DNA of 64,000 nt from NCBI GenBank assembly GCA_013215945.1, contig JABSOM010000009.1, positions 92,165 through 156,164 on the forward strand, read 5' to 3'. This document shows, piece by piece, positions 27,270 to 36,906 of this stretch; within the stretch, counting starts at the first letter, position 1, and the number at the start of each line of letters is the position of its first letter. The notes under the pieces were generated by a model that saw only the letters and a program-made list of their open reading frames with translations, had not been told where the DNA came from and made no database searches. Origin of the DNA: Campylobacteraceae bacterium (GTDB lineage: Bacteria > Campylobacterota > Campylobacteria > Campylobacterales > Arcobacteraceae). The translations under genes and the position numbers were made by a program.

Positions 27270-30200
27270 CTATAAAAGTGATACCATTAATTGATTTACT
27301 GTTATTGAGATTTCTTTTAAATCTTTTTCTTCTTTATTCATAAATGTTTCTAAATACGATTTCACTTTGTTAAAACTATACTTATCATTTACCATAAAAG
27401 AAGAAAAAGCAAGCTCAGGTTCTTCATTAAGGCGTTTAAAGTCAAGAATTTTACTTGTATAATGAAGTACAATATATTCAATAAACTGCAACATTTGATG
27501 CCGTATAGCTGCATCACTTTTTTTACTTAAATTAATTCTGTTTAAAGCAAAAATAATTTCTAGTATTTTGAATTCATGAATTAGTGAATAAAAAATCACA
27601 ATTACATCTTTAAAAGAATGTACTGAATTTTCTTTAATATTAATGGCTGCTGGAATAAATCTCAAATATTCTATTACCGAATAAAATAAATTAAAATCAT
27701 TTTCTTTATCAATAATATTTTTAATTTTACCTTTATGAACCTCTTTTAATAAAACAAAAAGCTCTTTTTTATGATCAAGAATATGACTGGCATCTAATTG
27801 ATTGTTTTTTAGATATTTTACCATCCATCTGGTACTTACATATAAAGAATATTCTACTTTGTTAATTAAACGATATTGTTCAAAAGCACTTAATTTATAA
27901 TCATTTTCTTCTATTTTTGCTCTTATATTTTCTACATCAAAAAGTTCATTTACAATAATATACGCTTTTATTTTCATTAAAAACTTTTCATGCCCTAATC
28001 TGGCATAATCACTAACAAAAGTAGCTCCTTGAGAGTTAATAACAAAATCTGCCATTTTAGTTGCAATAATTTCTCTTTTTAAAGGATGATTATTAATGTC
28101 TTTTTCATAAGCTCCCACAAAAGAATGTGGGAAATAACTGTATAAAAACTTAGAAAAATATTTTTCATCAATTAAAGTAGACTCCATTAATATTTTTTTA
28201 ATAAAAATTTTTGCATACGATAAGAGAGAACCTAAAATAGGACGCACCAAAGAAGATTTTTTATCAAGGGCATCTTTAATATTTTCATTTTTGGGAATAT
28301 GAAAGGCTTTTCTATTAAAACTCTCAACCTTATTTTCCAAAACTTCAATCACTTTTATAAAATCACTTAAGTATCGTCTTGAGAAATGTTCATCAATAGA
28401 AATAGCCAAAGCTTGTTTATAAGAGCTTTTTAAAACATAAGAAACAATGTTTTGAGTGAATGAATCTAAAATTGTTTTTACTTCATCTTTGGAAATTATA
28501 TCTTGAGAAACCACTGCATTTAACAATATTTTTAAATTTACTTCTCTATCAGAGGTATCAACTCCTCCTGCATTATCTATTGCATCTAAGTTTATTCTTC
28601 CTCCATTTAAAGCATATTCGATTCTTGCTTTTTGTGTAAACCCTAAGTTTCCTCCTTCACATACTACTCGTGCATTTAGTTCATTGGCATCAATTCTTAG
28701 TGCTTCATTTTCTTTATCCCCAATATCCAAAGAATTTTCATCACTTGCTTTTACATAGGTCCCAACGCCCCCATTAAATAAAAGATCCACTTCTAAACAT
28801 AAAAGTTTTCTCGCCAATTCTTCACCTGAGAGTGCTTTTTTATTTATATGCAAAAGTTTTTTAATTTCATTGCTTAAAATTATTTCTTTATCACTTCGTA
28901 AAAAAACGCCACCTCCTTTAGAAATTACCTTTTTATCATATTTACTCCAGGAAGATCTTTTATCAAAAAACAATCGTTTTCTCTCTTCATAGGATTTAAG
29001 TACATTAGGAGAGGGATCTATAAAAATCTCTTTTTGAGAAATGGCACCTAAGAGTTTAAAACTTTTACTTTCAATCATTCCATTTCCAAATACATCACCA
29101 TTTAACGAACCAATACCAATGACTGAAATTTCATCTTCATAAATATTAATGCCTTCTTCAATAAAAAATCTTTTTGTAGACATCAAAGAACCTCTTGCCG
29201 TAATTCCTAGTTCTTTATGCCCATATCCATTAGATCCTCCACTAGCAAATGCATCCCCCAACCAATAGTTTCTTTTAAGCGATATTGCATTAGCTATATC
29301 ACTCATAGCAGCTGTTCCTTTATCAGCTGCAACTACAAAATAGGGATCGTCGTCGTCATAAGCTACAATTCTTTCATCTCGTACTATTTTGTCATCAATT
29401 CTATTATCAACTAAATCTAAATTAGCATTAATATATAAAGAATAAATTCTTTCAAAATACTCTTTTGTTACCTCTTTTTTTGAATTTATTACAAAACCAC
29501 CTTTGGAACCATCAGGAATAATAATAGAATTTTTAGCATCTTGCGTAATCATTAAGGATTTAATTTCATCTCTGTAATCTTCATGTCTCTCGGACCATCT
29601 AAGCCCTCCTCTGGAAACCTTTGACATTCTTAAGTGAAGTCCGTAAAAATCATTATGGTAAACATAGTTTTCTAAATTAGGCTGTAAACCTTTTAAATTT
29701 TCTCCATAACGTTTTGTATCGATTTTAAAAGCAATTGTTTCTTCATTAAAAAAATAATTTGTTCTTAATAAACATTGTAAAAAACTAAGCGTTAATTTAA
29801 GAATCTTATCGTCCATAATTTGAGGAATCAGTTTAATTTCTTCATCAATTTCCAAATTTATTTTTTTTAGTTTGTTTTCTTTATTTTTTTCTTTTGGGTC
29901 AAATTTTATAATAAAATAATCAATAAAAAGTTTGGTAATATGAGAATGACTTGTAAGTGTAAGTAAAATACTTTGATAAGTAATATTACTTAGAGCTTGG
30001 GATAAATACTCAATAAGCGCTCGTATTAATTTTATTTTTTGCATAGAAAAATTTTCTTTATAAACAAGCGAAAAAACTTTTGAATTTACAATGGATTCAT
30101 CCAATAAAGAATTCGTAATAATATTTTCAATATTTATTTGGGATTTTTTTACAATATTGGAATTCTCTAAATTAAAATTAAATCTTGCAATGTAAATAAG

Positions 30201-30455
30201 TGTATTTTTTCTTTTAAGTTTATAACTTAACTCATCTATAATTTCAAAACCAATATCATGTAATAAAGGACTAATAGCAGATAAATATATTTGATCTAGA
30301 GAGAATATTTTAAGAGATTTAAAGTCATTCTTTGAAGATATACTTGAAACAACTTTTTCTTTGATAAGGCGTTCGTATATTTCATCATCTATTATTAAAT
30401 CACTCTCATTTAATATTTGGGAACAGATAACATCTAATTCATCGTATTTATTCAT
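27270..30455 (-). CDS. Large NAD-specific glutamate dehydrogenase, compact form
   Basis: Deaminates glutamate to 2-oxoglutarate and ammonia. 1061 residues. The catalytic core has GGLRWSERHEDYRDE near residue 283, then PDGSKGGFVI with the active lysine, DKGTAAMSD, and the Rossmann part with NGGVGTYVKASDE (about 560) and CEGGNLGFTQKAR. This is the large Bac_GDH family, whose well-known members have about 1600 residues; here the N-terminal ACT-rich region is much shorter, as I recall for arcobacters. AGAAGGA precedes the ATG. It would provide catabolic use of glutamate, including glutamate regenerated by the cluster at 34.5-41 kb. Confidence 0.88.
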   Translation of the reverse strand: MNKYDELDVICSQILNESDLIIDDEIYERLIKEKVVSSISSKNDFKSLKIFSLDQIYLSAISPLLHDIGFEIIDELSYKLKRKNTLIYIARFNFNLENSNIVKKSQINIENIITNSLLDESIVNSKVFSLVYKENFSMQKIKLIRALIEYLSQALSNITYQSILLTLTSHSHITKLFIDYFIIKFDPKEKNKENKLKKINLEIDEEIKLIPQIMDDKILKLTLSFLQCLLRTNYFFNEETIAFKIDTKRYGENLKGLQPNLENYVYHNDFYGLHLRMSKVSRGGLRWSERHEDYRDEIKSLMITQDAKNSIIIPDGSKGGFVINSKKEVTKEYFERIYSLYINANLDLVDNRIDDKIVRDERIVAYDDDDPYFVVAADKGTAAMSDIANAISLKRNYWLGDAFASGGSNGYGHKELGITARGSLMSTKRFFIEEGINIYEDEISVIGIGSLNGDVFGNGMIESKSFKLLGAISQKEIFIDPSPNVLKSYEERKRLFFDKRSSWSKYDKKVISKGGGVFLRSDKEIILSNEIKKLLHINKKALSGEELARKLLCLEVDLLFNGGVGTYVKASDENSLDIGDKENEALRIDANELNARVVCEGGNLGFTQKARIEYALNGGRINLDAIDNAGGVDTSDREVNLKILLNAVVSQDIISKDEVKTILDSFTQNIVSYVLKSSYKQALAISIDEHFSRRYLSDFIKVIEVLENKVESFNRKAFHIPKNENIKDALDKKSSLVRPILGSLLSYAKIFIKKILMESTLIDEKYFSKFLYSYFPHSFVGAYEKDINNHPLKREIIATKMADFVINSQGATFVSDYARLGHEKFLMKIKAYIIVNELFDVENIRAKIEENDYKLSAFEQYRLINKVEYSLYVSTRWMVKYLKNNQLDASHILDHKKELFVLLKEVHKGKIKNIIDKENDFNLFYSVIEYLRFIPAAINIKENSVHSFKDVIVIFYSLIHEFKILEIIFALNRINLSKKSDAAIRHQMLQFIEYIVLHYTSKILDFKRLNEEPELAFSSFMVNDKYSFNKVKSYLETFMNKEEKDLKEISITVNQLMVSLL

Positions 30456-30652
30456 AATAAATCCTTCTGATTATATGCAATATTATCTTCCAAGAAGTAT
30501 TAAACCATACTTATTAAAATAATGTAAGCTATTTTTTAATGATATTATTTAGCTTAAGGTAAAAACTAAGAAATTATTAAAAACATAATGTAAACCATAT
30601 GTAATTAAACAAAGCTACACTCTTGACTTAAAATGATTAAATAAGGTTTCAT

Positions 30653-31798
30653 GTGAATAATATAATAAATATATTTTACCAATTTTTTCTTCTTGGATTA
30701 GTAAGTTTTGGTGGTCCAATCGCTCATTTAGCATATTTTAGAAAAACATTTGTTGAAAAACTAAAATGGCTGGAGGAAGAAGAATATTCTAAACTTGTTG
30801 CTTTAAGTCATTTTCTTCCAGGCCCTAGTTCTTCTCAAGTAGGTTTTTGTATTGGTTTAGAAAAAGGTGGTTTAATGGGTGGAATTGCCGCTTTTGTAGC
30901 TTTTACTTTTCCTTCTTTTATTTTACTTTATATACTTGCAATATTCAATATCTCCCAAAATGAAAACATTCTTATCAGCAATATAATAACAGGGCTTAAA
31001 TTATTTGCTTTAGTCATAGTAAGCGACGCTATAATTACAATGTTTAAAAACTTTTGCAAAAATAAAACAACAAAATTTATTTTTGTATGCTCAACGCTCA
31101 TCTTGATTTTTTTTACTTCTTTGTATGTACAATTTATTGTTTTAATAACAGCAGCTATCATAAGCAGTGTTTTTTTAAAAGAAAGAACAAAAGAAAAAAC
31201 AGTCTTGAAAAAAAAGATTCATTTTTTTCCTTTTATGCTGTTTTTATTCTTCTTTTTTATTCTTCCTTTTTTTAGTTACTTAAACAATGAAATAAAACTT
31301 TTTAGCGAATTTTTTTCTGCAGGTTCTATGGTATTTGGGGGAGGACATGTTGTACTTCCTTTATTAAAAGAACAGCTCTCACCTCTTATTAGTGATGAAA
31401 ATTTTATACTGGCTTACTCTTTTGCACAAGCAGTACCAGGCCCTATGTTTAGTATTGCTTCTTATTTAGGGGGTAGCTATTTTAAAGAATCTGTTTTTTT
31501 AGGATCACTTCTTGCAACACTTGCTGTTTTTTTACCTGGTTTTTTACTTATACTTAGTTTTAAAGAAAGTTTTCAAAGCATATCCAAACAAAAAAATATC
31601 TTGAATGCAGTTGCAGGAGTAAATGCAGCAGTTGTTAGTTTATTAAGCGCTGTTTTGATTACAACACTTTATCCAAGTGCCATACATTCATATTACGATT
31701 CAATACAAGCATTAATAGGTCTTATTATTTTAAGAGTTTTTAAAATTCCAATACTTTATATGATAAGTTCTTTTGTATTACTTGCGCTAATTTTTTAA
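30653..31798 (+). CDS. chrA: Chromate transporter (ChrA, two CHR domains)
   Basis: A 381-residue membrane protein that pumps chromate out. It contains two homologous CHR halves: the first with LVSFGGPIAHLAYFR and FLPGPSSSQVG, the second with VFGGGHVVLPLL and AVPGPMFSIASYLGG. The start is GTG at 30653; an ATG two bases before is out of frame. AAGG lies upstream. It stands alone and faces the sensor kinase gene. Some CHR proteins may carry other oxyanions such as sulfate, so the substrate is by family. Confidence 0.9.
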   Translation: MNNIINIFYQFFLLGLVSFGGPIAHLAYFRKTFVEKLKWLEEEEYSKLVALSHFLPGPSSSQVGFCIGLEKGGLMGGIAAFVAFTFPSFILLYILAIFNISQNENILISNIITGLKLFALVIVSDAIITMFKNFCKNKTTKFIFVCSTLILIFFTSLYVQFIVLITAAIISSVFLKERTKEKTVLKKKIHFFPFMLFLFFFFILPFFSYLNNEIKLFSEFFSAGSMVFGGGHVVLPLLKEQLSPLISDENFILAYSFAQAVPGPMFSIASYLGGSYFKESVFLGSLLATLAVFLPGFLLILSFKESFQSISKQKNILNAVAGVNAAVVSLLSAVLITTLYPSAIHSYYDSIQALIGLIILRVFKIPILYMISSFVLLALIF

Positions 31799-31843
31799 AA
31801 ACTATCGCCAATTTATCACAAATAATAAGAACAGTCTTTAGTT

Positions 31844-33604
31844 TTACGAAGAAGGAGATAGTGGAAGAAAAATGCAAAACTTTGCACCGTTTTCTTTATT
31901 TTTATAAGTCAGTTTACCAAGAATACTTTCTTCTATTATTTTTTTAGACATATATAAACCTATTCCTAAACCATTTTCTTTTGTTGTAAAATAAGGTTCA
32001 AAGATTTTTTTTTCAATCTTTGGATCCACTCCTCCAGCATTGTCTTCTATAAAAATAAACAGATTATTCTCATCTTTTTTTATGTTTATTATAATTTTTG
32101 CATTCTTGATTTTCTTTTTTGAAAAAGCATCTTTTGCATTGTTTAATAAATTAAAAATCACATGTGATAATTCACCCTTGTAATTCCTCAACAAATGATT
32201 TTCATCACAATTAACTTCAAGCGTAATAGAAAAGAATGTAAAACTGTCCTGAATCAAAGAAATAACACGATTAATTTCATCAACAATAAAAAAAGATTCT
32301 TTCTCTTTTTTTAAACTAAGAAAATTTGAAAAATCGGTTATTGTATTTGACATAAATCTCAATTGATTCGACGCTTCTTCTGTTTTGTTTTCTAAGTATT
32401 CTAGTGATAGTTTATTATGATTAAAAGCTGTTTTAATAGCCATTATGATGAATGATAATTGGGTAAGGGGTTGTTTCCATTGATGAGAAATATTTTCAAT
32501 CATTTCTCCCATCGAAGCCAATTTATTTTGATGATATATGATTTCTCTCTGCTTAATATATTCTTTTTTTAATATTTTAAATTTATAGGGCAAAATACAA
32601 AGTATCAAAATTGATTCAAAAGCCAATACAAAATAAACTAAATTTTCTGCATTAAAAATAAGTTCATTATTTAAATATAACAGCTGTACTTCAATTGTTA
32701 AAGAGCTTAGAATTAAAGCAGCCCATGCAAGTAAAAAGAAAACAGAAGCTTTATTTCCTTTAAACAAAGAAATCATTGCTAACAATAAATATATACTCCA
32801 AGAAGTGGAATACGGTATATAATCGTATATTGTATTATTATCAAAAACCAAAACAATGAATAAGTGAAGTGTGTTTATAAGAATAACAAGTTTTAATATT
32901 TTATCTAAAAAAATATATTCTTTTTTAGTATGAAAAAAATACTGAACAAAAAGATTAGAAAACAATGAAAATAAATAAAAGAGAATAATGATAACATACT
33001 CATAATTTTTATCAAAAATATTTATTTCAACTATCAACATTCCTAAAATCATTAATTGCGTAAGGGAACAGAACAAATAACTCTTTTTTTGATTAAAAAA
33101 ATAAAACACTAAATAAAGAAGAAAACTTGCAAAAATTATTCCATAAGAAAAACCATGAAATATCTTTTTTAATGTTTGTTCTTCAAGATAATCGTTTAAG
33201 GAAGAAACCTTAATATCTAAATTTATATAAGCCTTGTTATTTTCAAGCTTCAGAAAAAAAGTTTTTGAGATATCATTGGGTCTTAATAAAATAAGAGGAG
33301 AAAAACCATTCATATTATTAGAAAAAATATCATTGTTTTCTAAACGTATTTGGGAAAGAAAAGAATTAAAAGAGATGATATAATCTTCGTTTTGGAAGCG
33401 TCCTTCATCTAGAATAAATTTTATAAAATATGATTTTTTACTGTGTTGGATAAAAGGTAAAGTGATTTTTTTAAAGTTATTTGATATTCTTATATCTTCA
33501 ATACTTGTATTAATAGTATCCATTTCCAATATCCAAATATTTTTAATATAACTCGCACTTAAAGTAGTAAAAAAGAGCAAAATAATAAAAATACTTTTTA
33601 ACAC
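31844..33604 (-). CDS. 7TM sensor histidine kinase
   Basis: 586 residues. Signal peptide (MLKSIFIILLFFTTLSAS), a periplasmic 7TMR-DISM-like domain to about residue 180, seven hydrophobic helices to about 345, then the kinase core. The phosphorylated histidine is in ENISHQWKQPLTQL (about 371); N, G1 and G2 boxes are NLLNNAKDAF, EDNAGGVD and GLGIGLYMSKKI. Start is GTG, overlapping the response regulator stop as TAGTG, so the two proteins form a pair. The signal is unknown. This HQWKQPL kinase type is frequent in Campylobacterota. Confidence 0.88.
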   Translation of the reverse strand: MLKSIFIILLFFTTLSASYIKNIWILEMDTINTSIEDIRISNNFKKITLPFIQHSKKSYFIKFILDEGRFQNEDYIISFNSFLSQIRLENNDIFSNNMNGFSPLILLRPNDISKTFFLKLENNKAYINLDIKVSSLNDYLEEQTLKKIFHGFSYGIIFASFLLYLVFYFFNQKKSYLFCSLTQLMILGMLIVEINIFDKNYEYVIIILFYLFSLFSNLFVQYFFHTKKEYIFLDKILKLVILINTLHLFIVLVFDNNTIYDYIPYSTSWSIYLLLAMISLFKGNKASVFFLLAWAALILSSLTIEVQLLYLNNELIFNAENLVYFVLAFESILILCILPYKFKILKKEYIKQREIIYHQNKLASMGEMIENISHQWKQPLTQLSFIIMAIKTAFNHNKLSLEYLENKTEEASNQLRFMSNTITDFSNFLSLKKEKESFFIVDEINRVISLIQDSFTFFSITLEVNCDENHLLRNYKGELSHVIFNLLNNAKDAFSKKKIKNAKIIINIKKDENNLFIFIEDNAGGVDPKIEKKIFEPYFTTKENGLGIGLYMSKKIIEESILGKLTYKNKENGAKFCIFLPLSPSS

Positions 33605-34281
33605 TAATTTTCCTCTAAAACAATTTTATAGCCAATACCAGAAACATTTTTAATGACATTTTTTGTAATCTTTTTTCTAATATCTTTTACAATAGAACGA
33701 ATAGCATCTTCACTCATTATTCCATCCCAAATTGAATTTGACAATTCAGAATATGAGACTACTCTGTCATGATTAATAAGTAACATTTTAAGAAAAACAT
33801 GTTCTTTTTTAGAAAGAAATATTTGCTCCTTAAATAAAAAAAGATTGTTATTTAGCGTATCAAATTTAAATCCATCTCCTAAATTAAAAACATTTCTTTT
33901 TTGGCTTACATCTGTAATACATGATTTTAAAGTAATTAATAATTCATTTTCAATCACCGGTTTTACTAAGTATTTTATTAAACCCAAATCCATAGCTTCT
34001 AATAAATAAGGCGTTTTTAAAAAAGCAGTCATTACTATAATTTTAGTTTCTTGATCTTCTTCTCTTATTTTTCGTACCATTTCAAGGCCATTTAGATTTG
34101 GCATATGTATGTCTGTAATAATGATGTCTGGTTTACATTTTTTGTACATCTCAATACCACTTACACCATCATGTGCTTGATAAATATTATCAAAATAAAA
34201 TTCTAAAAGATCAATGGCACTTTTTCTTACACTGTCTTCATCATCTATATATAAAATTTTCAAACTACTAAATTTTTTCAT
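33604..34281 (-). CDS. Response regulator, OmpR type
   Basis: 225 residues: receiver domain with the phospho-acceptor in IIITDIHMP (Asp57), conserved acidic pair DDED, Thr and Lys (MTAF, YLVKPV), and a winged-helix DNA-binding domain (VFLKMLLINHDRVVSY, then EDAIRSIVKDIRKKI). It pairs with the downstream kinase and probably regulates its own promoter, where two direct repeats lie. No target gene can be named. Confidence 0.87.
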   Translation of the reverse strand: MKKFSSLKILYIDDEDSVRKSAIDLLEFYFDNIYQAHDGVSGIEMYKKCKPDIIITDIHMPNLNGLEMVRKIREEDQETKIIVMTAFLKTPYLLEAMDLGLIKYLVKPVIENELLITLKSCITDVSQKRNVFNLGDGFKFDTLNNNLFLFKEQIFLSKKEHVFLKMLLINHDRVVSYSELSNSIWDGIMSEDAIRSIVKDIRKKITKNVIKNVSGIGYKIVLEEN

Positions 34282-34295
34282 CTAGCTACTTTTTA

Positions 34296-34346
34296 TTTAT
34301 AGTATATTCAAATTAAATGTATTTATAGTGTATTTTCACATTAAAT
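34296..34346. repeat. Two direct repeats upstream of the response regulator
   Basis: Two adjacent, imperfect copies of about 25 bases, ATTTATAGTATATTCAAATT and ATTTATAGTGTATTTTCACATT with following AAAT, lie 15-65 bases before the start codon of the OmpR-type regulator. OmpR regulators commonly bind direct repeats, so this may be an autoregulatory site; the same bases also offer TATACT-like promoter boxes. Confidence 0.5.
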
Positions 34347-34532
34347 TTTAAAATTTATCTGTGATTATTGTGTTGATTTATAGCCAAGAATATTAAATAT
34401 ATTCACCTCATTATCTAAGGAAATATTATTTATAATATCATTTGTATTTGTTAATATTACTTACAGAGTGCAAGATTTTTTAGATTTTTATTGTTTAGAA
34501 ATTTTAATTTATAAACAGGCAAGATATTCAAA

Positions 34533-34557
34533 ACATATCCCTTAAAAAAGGATATGT
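34533..34557 (-). terminator. Hairpin after the permease gene
   Basis: ACATATCC and GGATATGT with a 9-base loop, 11 bases beyond the permease stop on the minus strand. The following T tract is short. A plausible end to the amino-alcohol cluster transcript. Confidence 0.5.
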
Positions 34558-34568
34558 ATGAATAATAT

Positions 34569-36023
34569 TTAGTTTCTTACAGTTACTGGAACTGCTTCAT
34601 CTGAGTTATCTTCGTTTGTACTACCTAAATCTGATTCTGCTTGCGCTAACATTTCAAATTCTTCTTCTGCTGTTTTTGCTACCAATCTATTCTTAGAATA
34701 TAAGAAATAGTATAAAGCACCAATTACATATAATACAAGCGTATAAAAGAATGCTTTTGGATCATATGCATAAACACCTGTTAAAGCAATAAGTGATAAT
34801 ACCAAAGAAATTCCAGAAGTAAATACCCCACCTGGTGTTTTATAAGGTCTTGGCATATCAGGTTGTTTGATTCGTAAAAGAATATGACTTAAAGACATTA
34901 ATGCATATGATATAGTAGCTCCAACAACTGCCATACCTAACATTAAATCCCCTTCTCCACTTAAAGAAGCTGCAAATCCTAATAATCCTGGAATTATTAA
35001 AGCCCATGTTGGTGCTTTTCGCTTACTTGTTAATGATAAAAATTGAGGTAAATATCCTGCACGTGATAGAGCAAATACCAATCTACTGTAACCATAAATA
35101 ATTGAGAAAAATGAGGCAACTAAACCAGCAAGTCCTAATACATTTACAACAGTTGCTAAAGAAGAATATCCACTTAAACTAAGAGCATCAACCAAAGGAA
35201 CTGCACTTTTCCCAATAACATCAGAACCAACAGCACCTGCTGTTAAAACTACTACAATTACTGCTGTAAAAAGTAAAAATATCATTGCAGCAATAATTCC
35301 TTTTGGTACATCTTTTGCAGGGTTTTCTGCTTCTTCGGCAGCTAAAGGAACACCTTCAACAGCTAAAAACAACCACATAGCAAAAGGCAATGCAGCCCAA
35401 ACACCATACCAACCATAAGGTAAGAATTCACTAGCGCCGTAAGCTTCTGTTGATACTGCAATATCAAATAAGTTATTAACATCAAACTGTCCAATAAGTG
35501 CTACAGCCGTTGCAATAATTGCAAATACTGCAAGTGCACTAATCACCATCATTGATTTAAGCGCTTCTCCTACTCCATATAAATGAATAGCAATAAAAAC
35601 AGCATAAAACAATGCATATACTAAGGGCCCATTAATACCCAATAATGCTTCTACTGCAGATCCTATAAAAATAACAATAGCCGCAGGTGCTAATGCATAC
35701 TCAATTAGTATGGCAAAACCAGTTAAATATCCTCCAGCTGGTCCCATAACTTGCCTAGCAAAACTATATCCGCCACCAGCAGCTGGAATTGCAGCTGACA
35801 TCTCAGCCAAAGACAGTACCAGACAAATATACATTATTGCCATTAAAACAGCAGCAATAGCAAAACCACCCCATCCTGCTTCTGCAATACCGAAGTTCCA
35901 GCCTGCAAAATCTCCTGAAATTACATAGGAAATTCCTAAACCTGCTAACAACATCCAACCTGCTGTTCCTTTTTTCAACTGTCTTTTAGCCAAATATTCT
36001 TGATCAATATGATTTGTACTCAT
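34569..36023 (-). CDS. Ethanolamine-type permease (APC family)
   Basis: A 484-residue inner-membrane importer with about 12 helices. The segment AIPAAGGGYSFARQVMGP followed by GGYLTGFAILIEYALAPAA is what I know from the ethanolamine permease family of the amino acid-polyamine-cation superfamily. The C-terminal 40 residues are acidic and cytoplasmic. It is the last gene of the cluster, 85 bases after the amidotransferase gene, and its substrate should be the cluster's starting compound. EutB and EutC, the usual partners, are not in view. Confidence 0.85.
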   Translation of the reverse strand: MSTNHIDQEYLAKRQLKKGTAGWMLLAGLGISYVISGDFAGWNFGIAEAGWGGFAIAAVLMAIMYICLVLSLAEMSAAIPAAGGGYSFARQVMGPAGGYLTGFAILIEYALAPAAIVIFIGSAVEALLGINGPLVYALFYAVFIAIHLYGVGEALKSMMVISALAVFAIIATAVALIGQFDVNNLFDIAVSTEAYGASEFLPYGWYGVWAALPFAMWLFLAVEGVPLAAEEAENPAKDVPKGIIAAMIFLLFTAVIVVVLTAGAVGSDVIGKSAVPLVDALSLSGYSSLATVVNVLGLAGLVASFFSIIYGYSRLVFALSRAGYLPQFLSLTSKRKAPTWALIIPGLLGFAASLSGEGDLMLGMAVVGATISYALMSLSHILLRIKQPDMPRPYKTPGGVFTSGISLVLSLIALTGVYAYDPKAFFYTLVLYVIGALYYFLYSKNRLVAKTAEEEFEMLAQAESDLGSTNEDNSDEAVPVTVRN

Positions 36024-36108
36024 TTCATTCCTTTATTTAATTAAAATTATCTTGAACATTACATTCAAAGCCGCCCTTATTTTGCAATATTTTTCTCCTT
36101 TTATATGT

Positions 36109-36906
36109 TTATTTTTCTAAATTTTTTAGCCAATTAGAAATTTCTAATAAACGGTAAAGATCATTGTTATAAAAATCTTTTTTATTTAAAATCTCTTTTT
36201 TCATGTTTGTTATTTCCGTGTTATACGCTTCATTGTTCTTAAAATATGCACTTTGTATTAATTTTTCTTCTAAGCGCTCAAAGGTTGATAACATTTGTTT
36301 GACATCAAATTCAGGGTGATATTGAACACCAACAAAAGTACCACCCTTATAGTTAATTTCCAAAGCTTGAACAGGACAAAATTCATTAAAAGCCAATAAA
36401 GTACTGTTTAAAGGAAGTTCTTCTATATAATCTTTATGCACACAAAAGGAAGATATAGGCTCAGTCTTATTTTTAAATAAATAATGTTCTTTACCCTCTT
36501 TTGTTAATGTCAATTTTTTCATAATTCCTATTTCATACCCTGCTTCAAAACTTGCAACTTTTCCACCAGCTGCTACCACAGCTATTTGTAAGCCCCAACA
36601 AGATCCATACATAGGAACTTTTGATTCAAAAGCATTTTTACACAATTGTATTTGAGGCTGTACTAAATTGGGTGTTTCATTAACACTAAGTCCAGAACCC
36701 GTCCATAAAATTCCGTCATACTTTTGTAAATCTTTTATACTTATTTGTTCAAAATCATTTCTGGTTGGATAAAGTGCATCTATTTGATATTCACCAATAA
36801 TTTCTATGGATTTTGTAAATAAAGGAACATAAGAAAGACCCTTGAATTTTTGAATATTTAAAGAGTCTTTATCCGTATTACCTTCAATAATTAATAGTTT
36901 TTTCAT
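36109..36906 (-). CDS. Class I amidotransferase-like hydrolase (possible gamma-glutamyl hydrolase)
   Basis: 265 residues with the GuaA-like amidotransferase fold. The triad is intact: nucleophile in YGSCWGLQIAV (Cys103), His197 and Glu199 in QYHPEF. No synthetase domain follows, so it acts on its own. In the Puu polyamine route and the isopropylamine route, hydrolases such as PuuD and IpuF remove glutamate from a gamma-glutamyl compound; the position next to a glutamine-synthetase-like ligase suggests the same task. The start overlaps the alcohol dehydrogenase stop by one base (TAATG). An alternative is a glutaminase subunit. Confidence 0.78.
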   Translation of the reverse strand: MKKLLIIEGNTDKDSLNIQKFKGLSYVPLFTKSIEIIGEYQIDALYPTRNDFEQISIKDLQKYDGILWTGSGLSVNETPNLVQPQIQLCKNAFESKVPMYGSCWGLQIAVVAAGGKVASFEAGYEIGIMKKLTLTKEGKEHYLFKNKTEPISSFCVHKDYIEELPLNSTLLAFNEFCPVQALEINYKGGTFVGVQYHPEFDVKQMLSTFERLEEKLIQSAYFKNNEAYNTEITNMKKEILNKKDFYNNDLYRLLEISNWLKNLEK

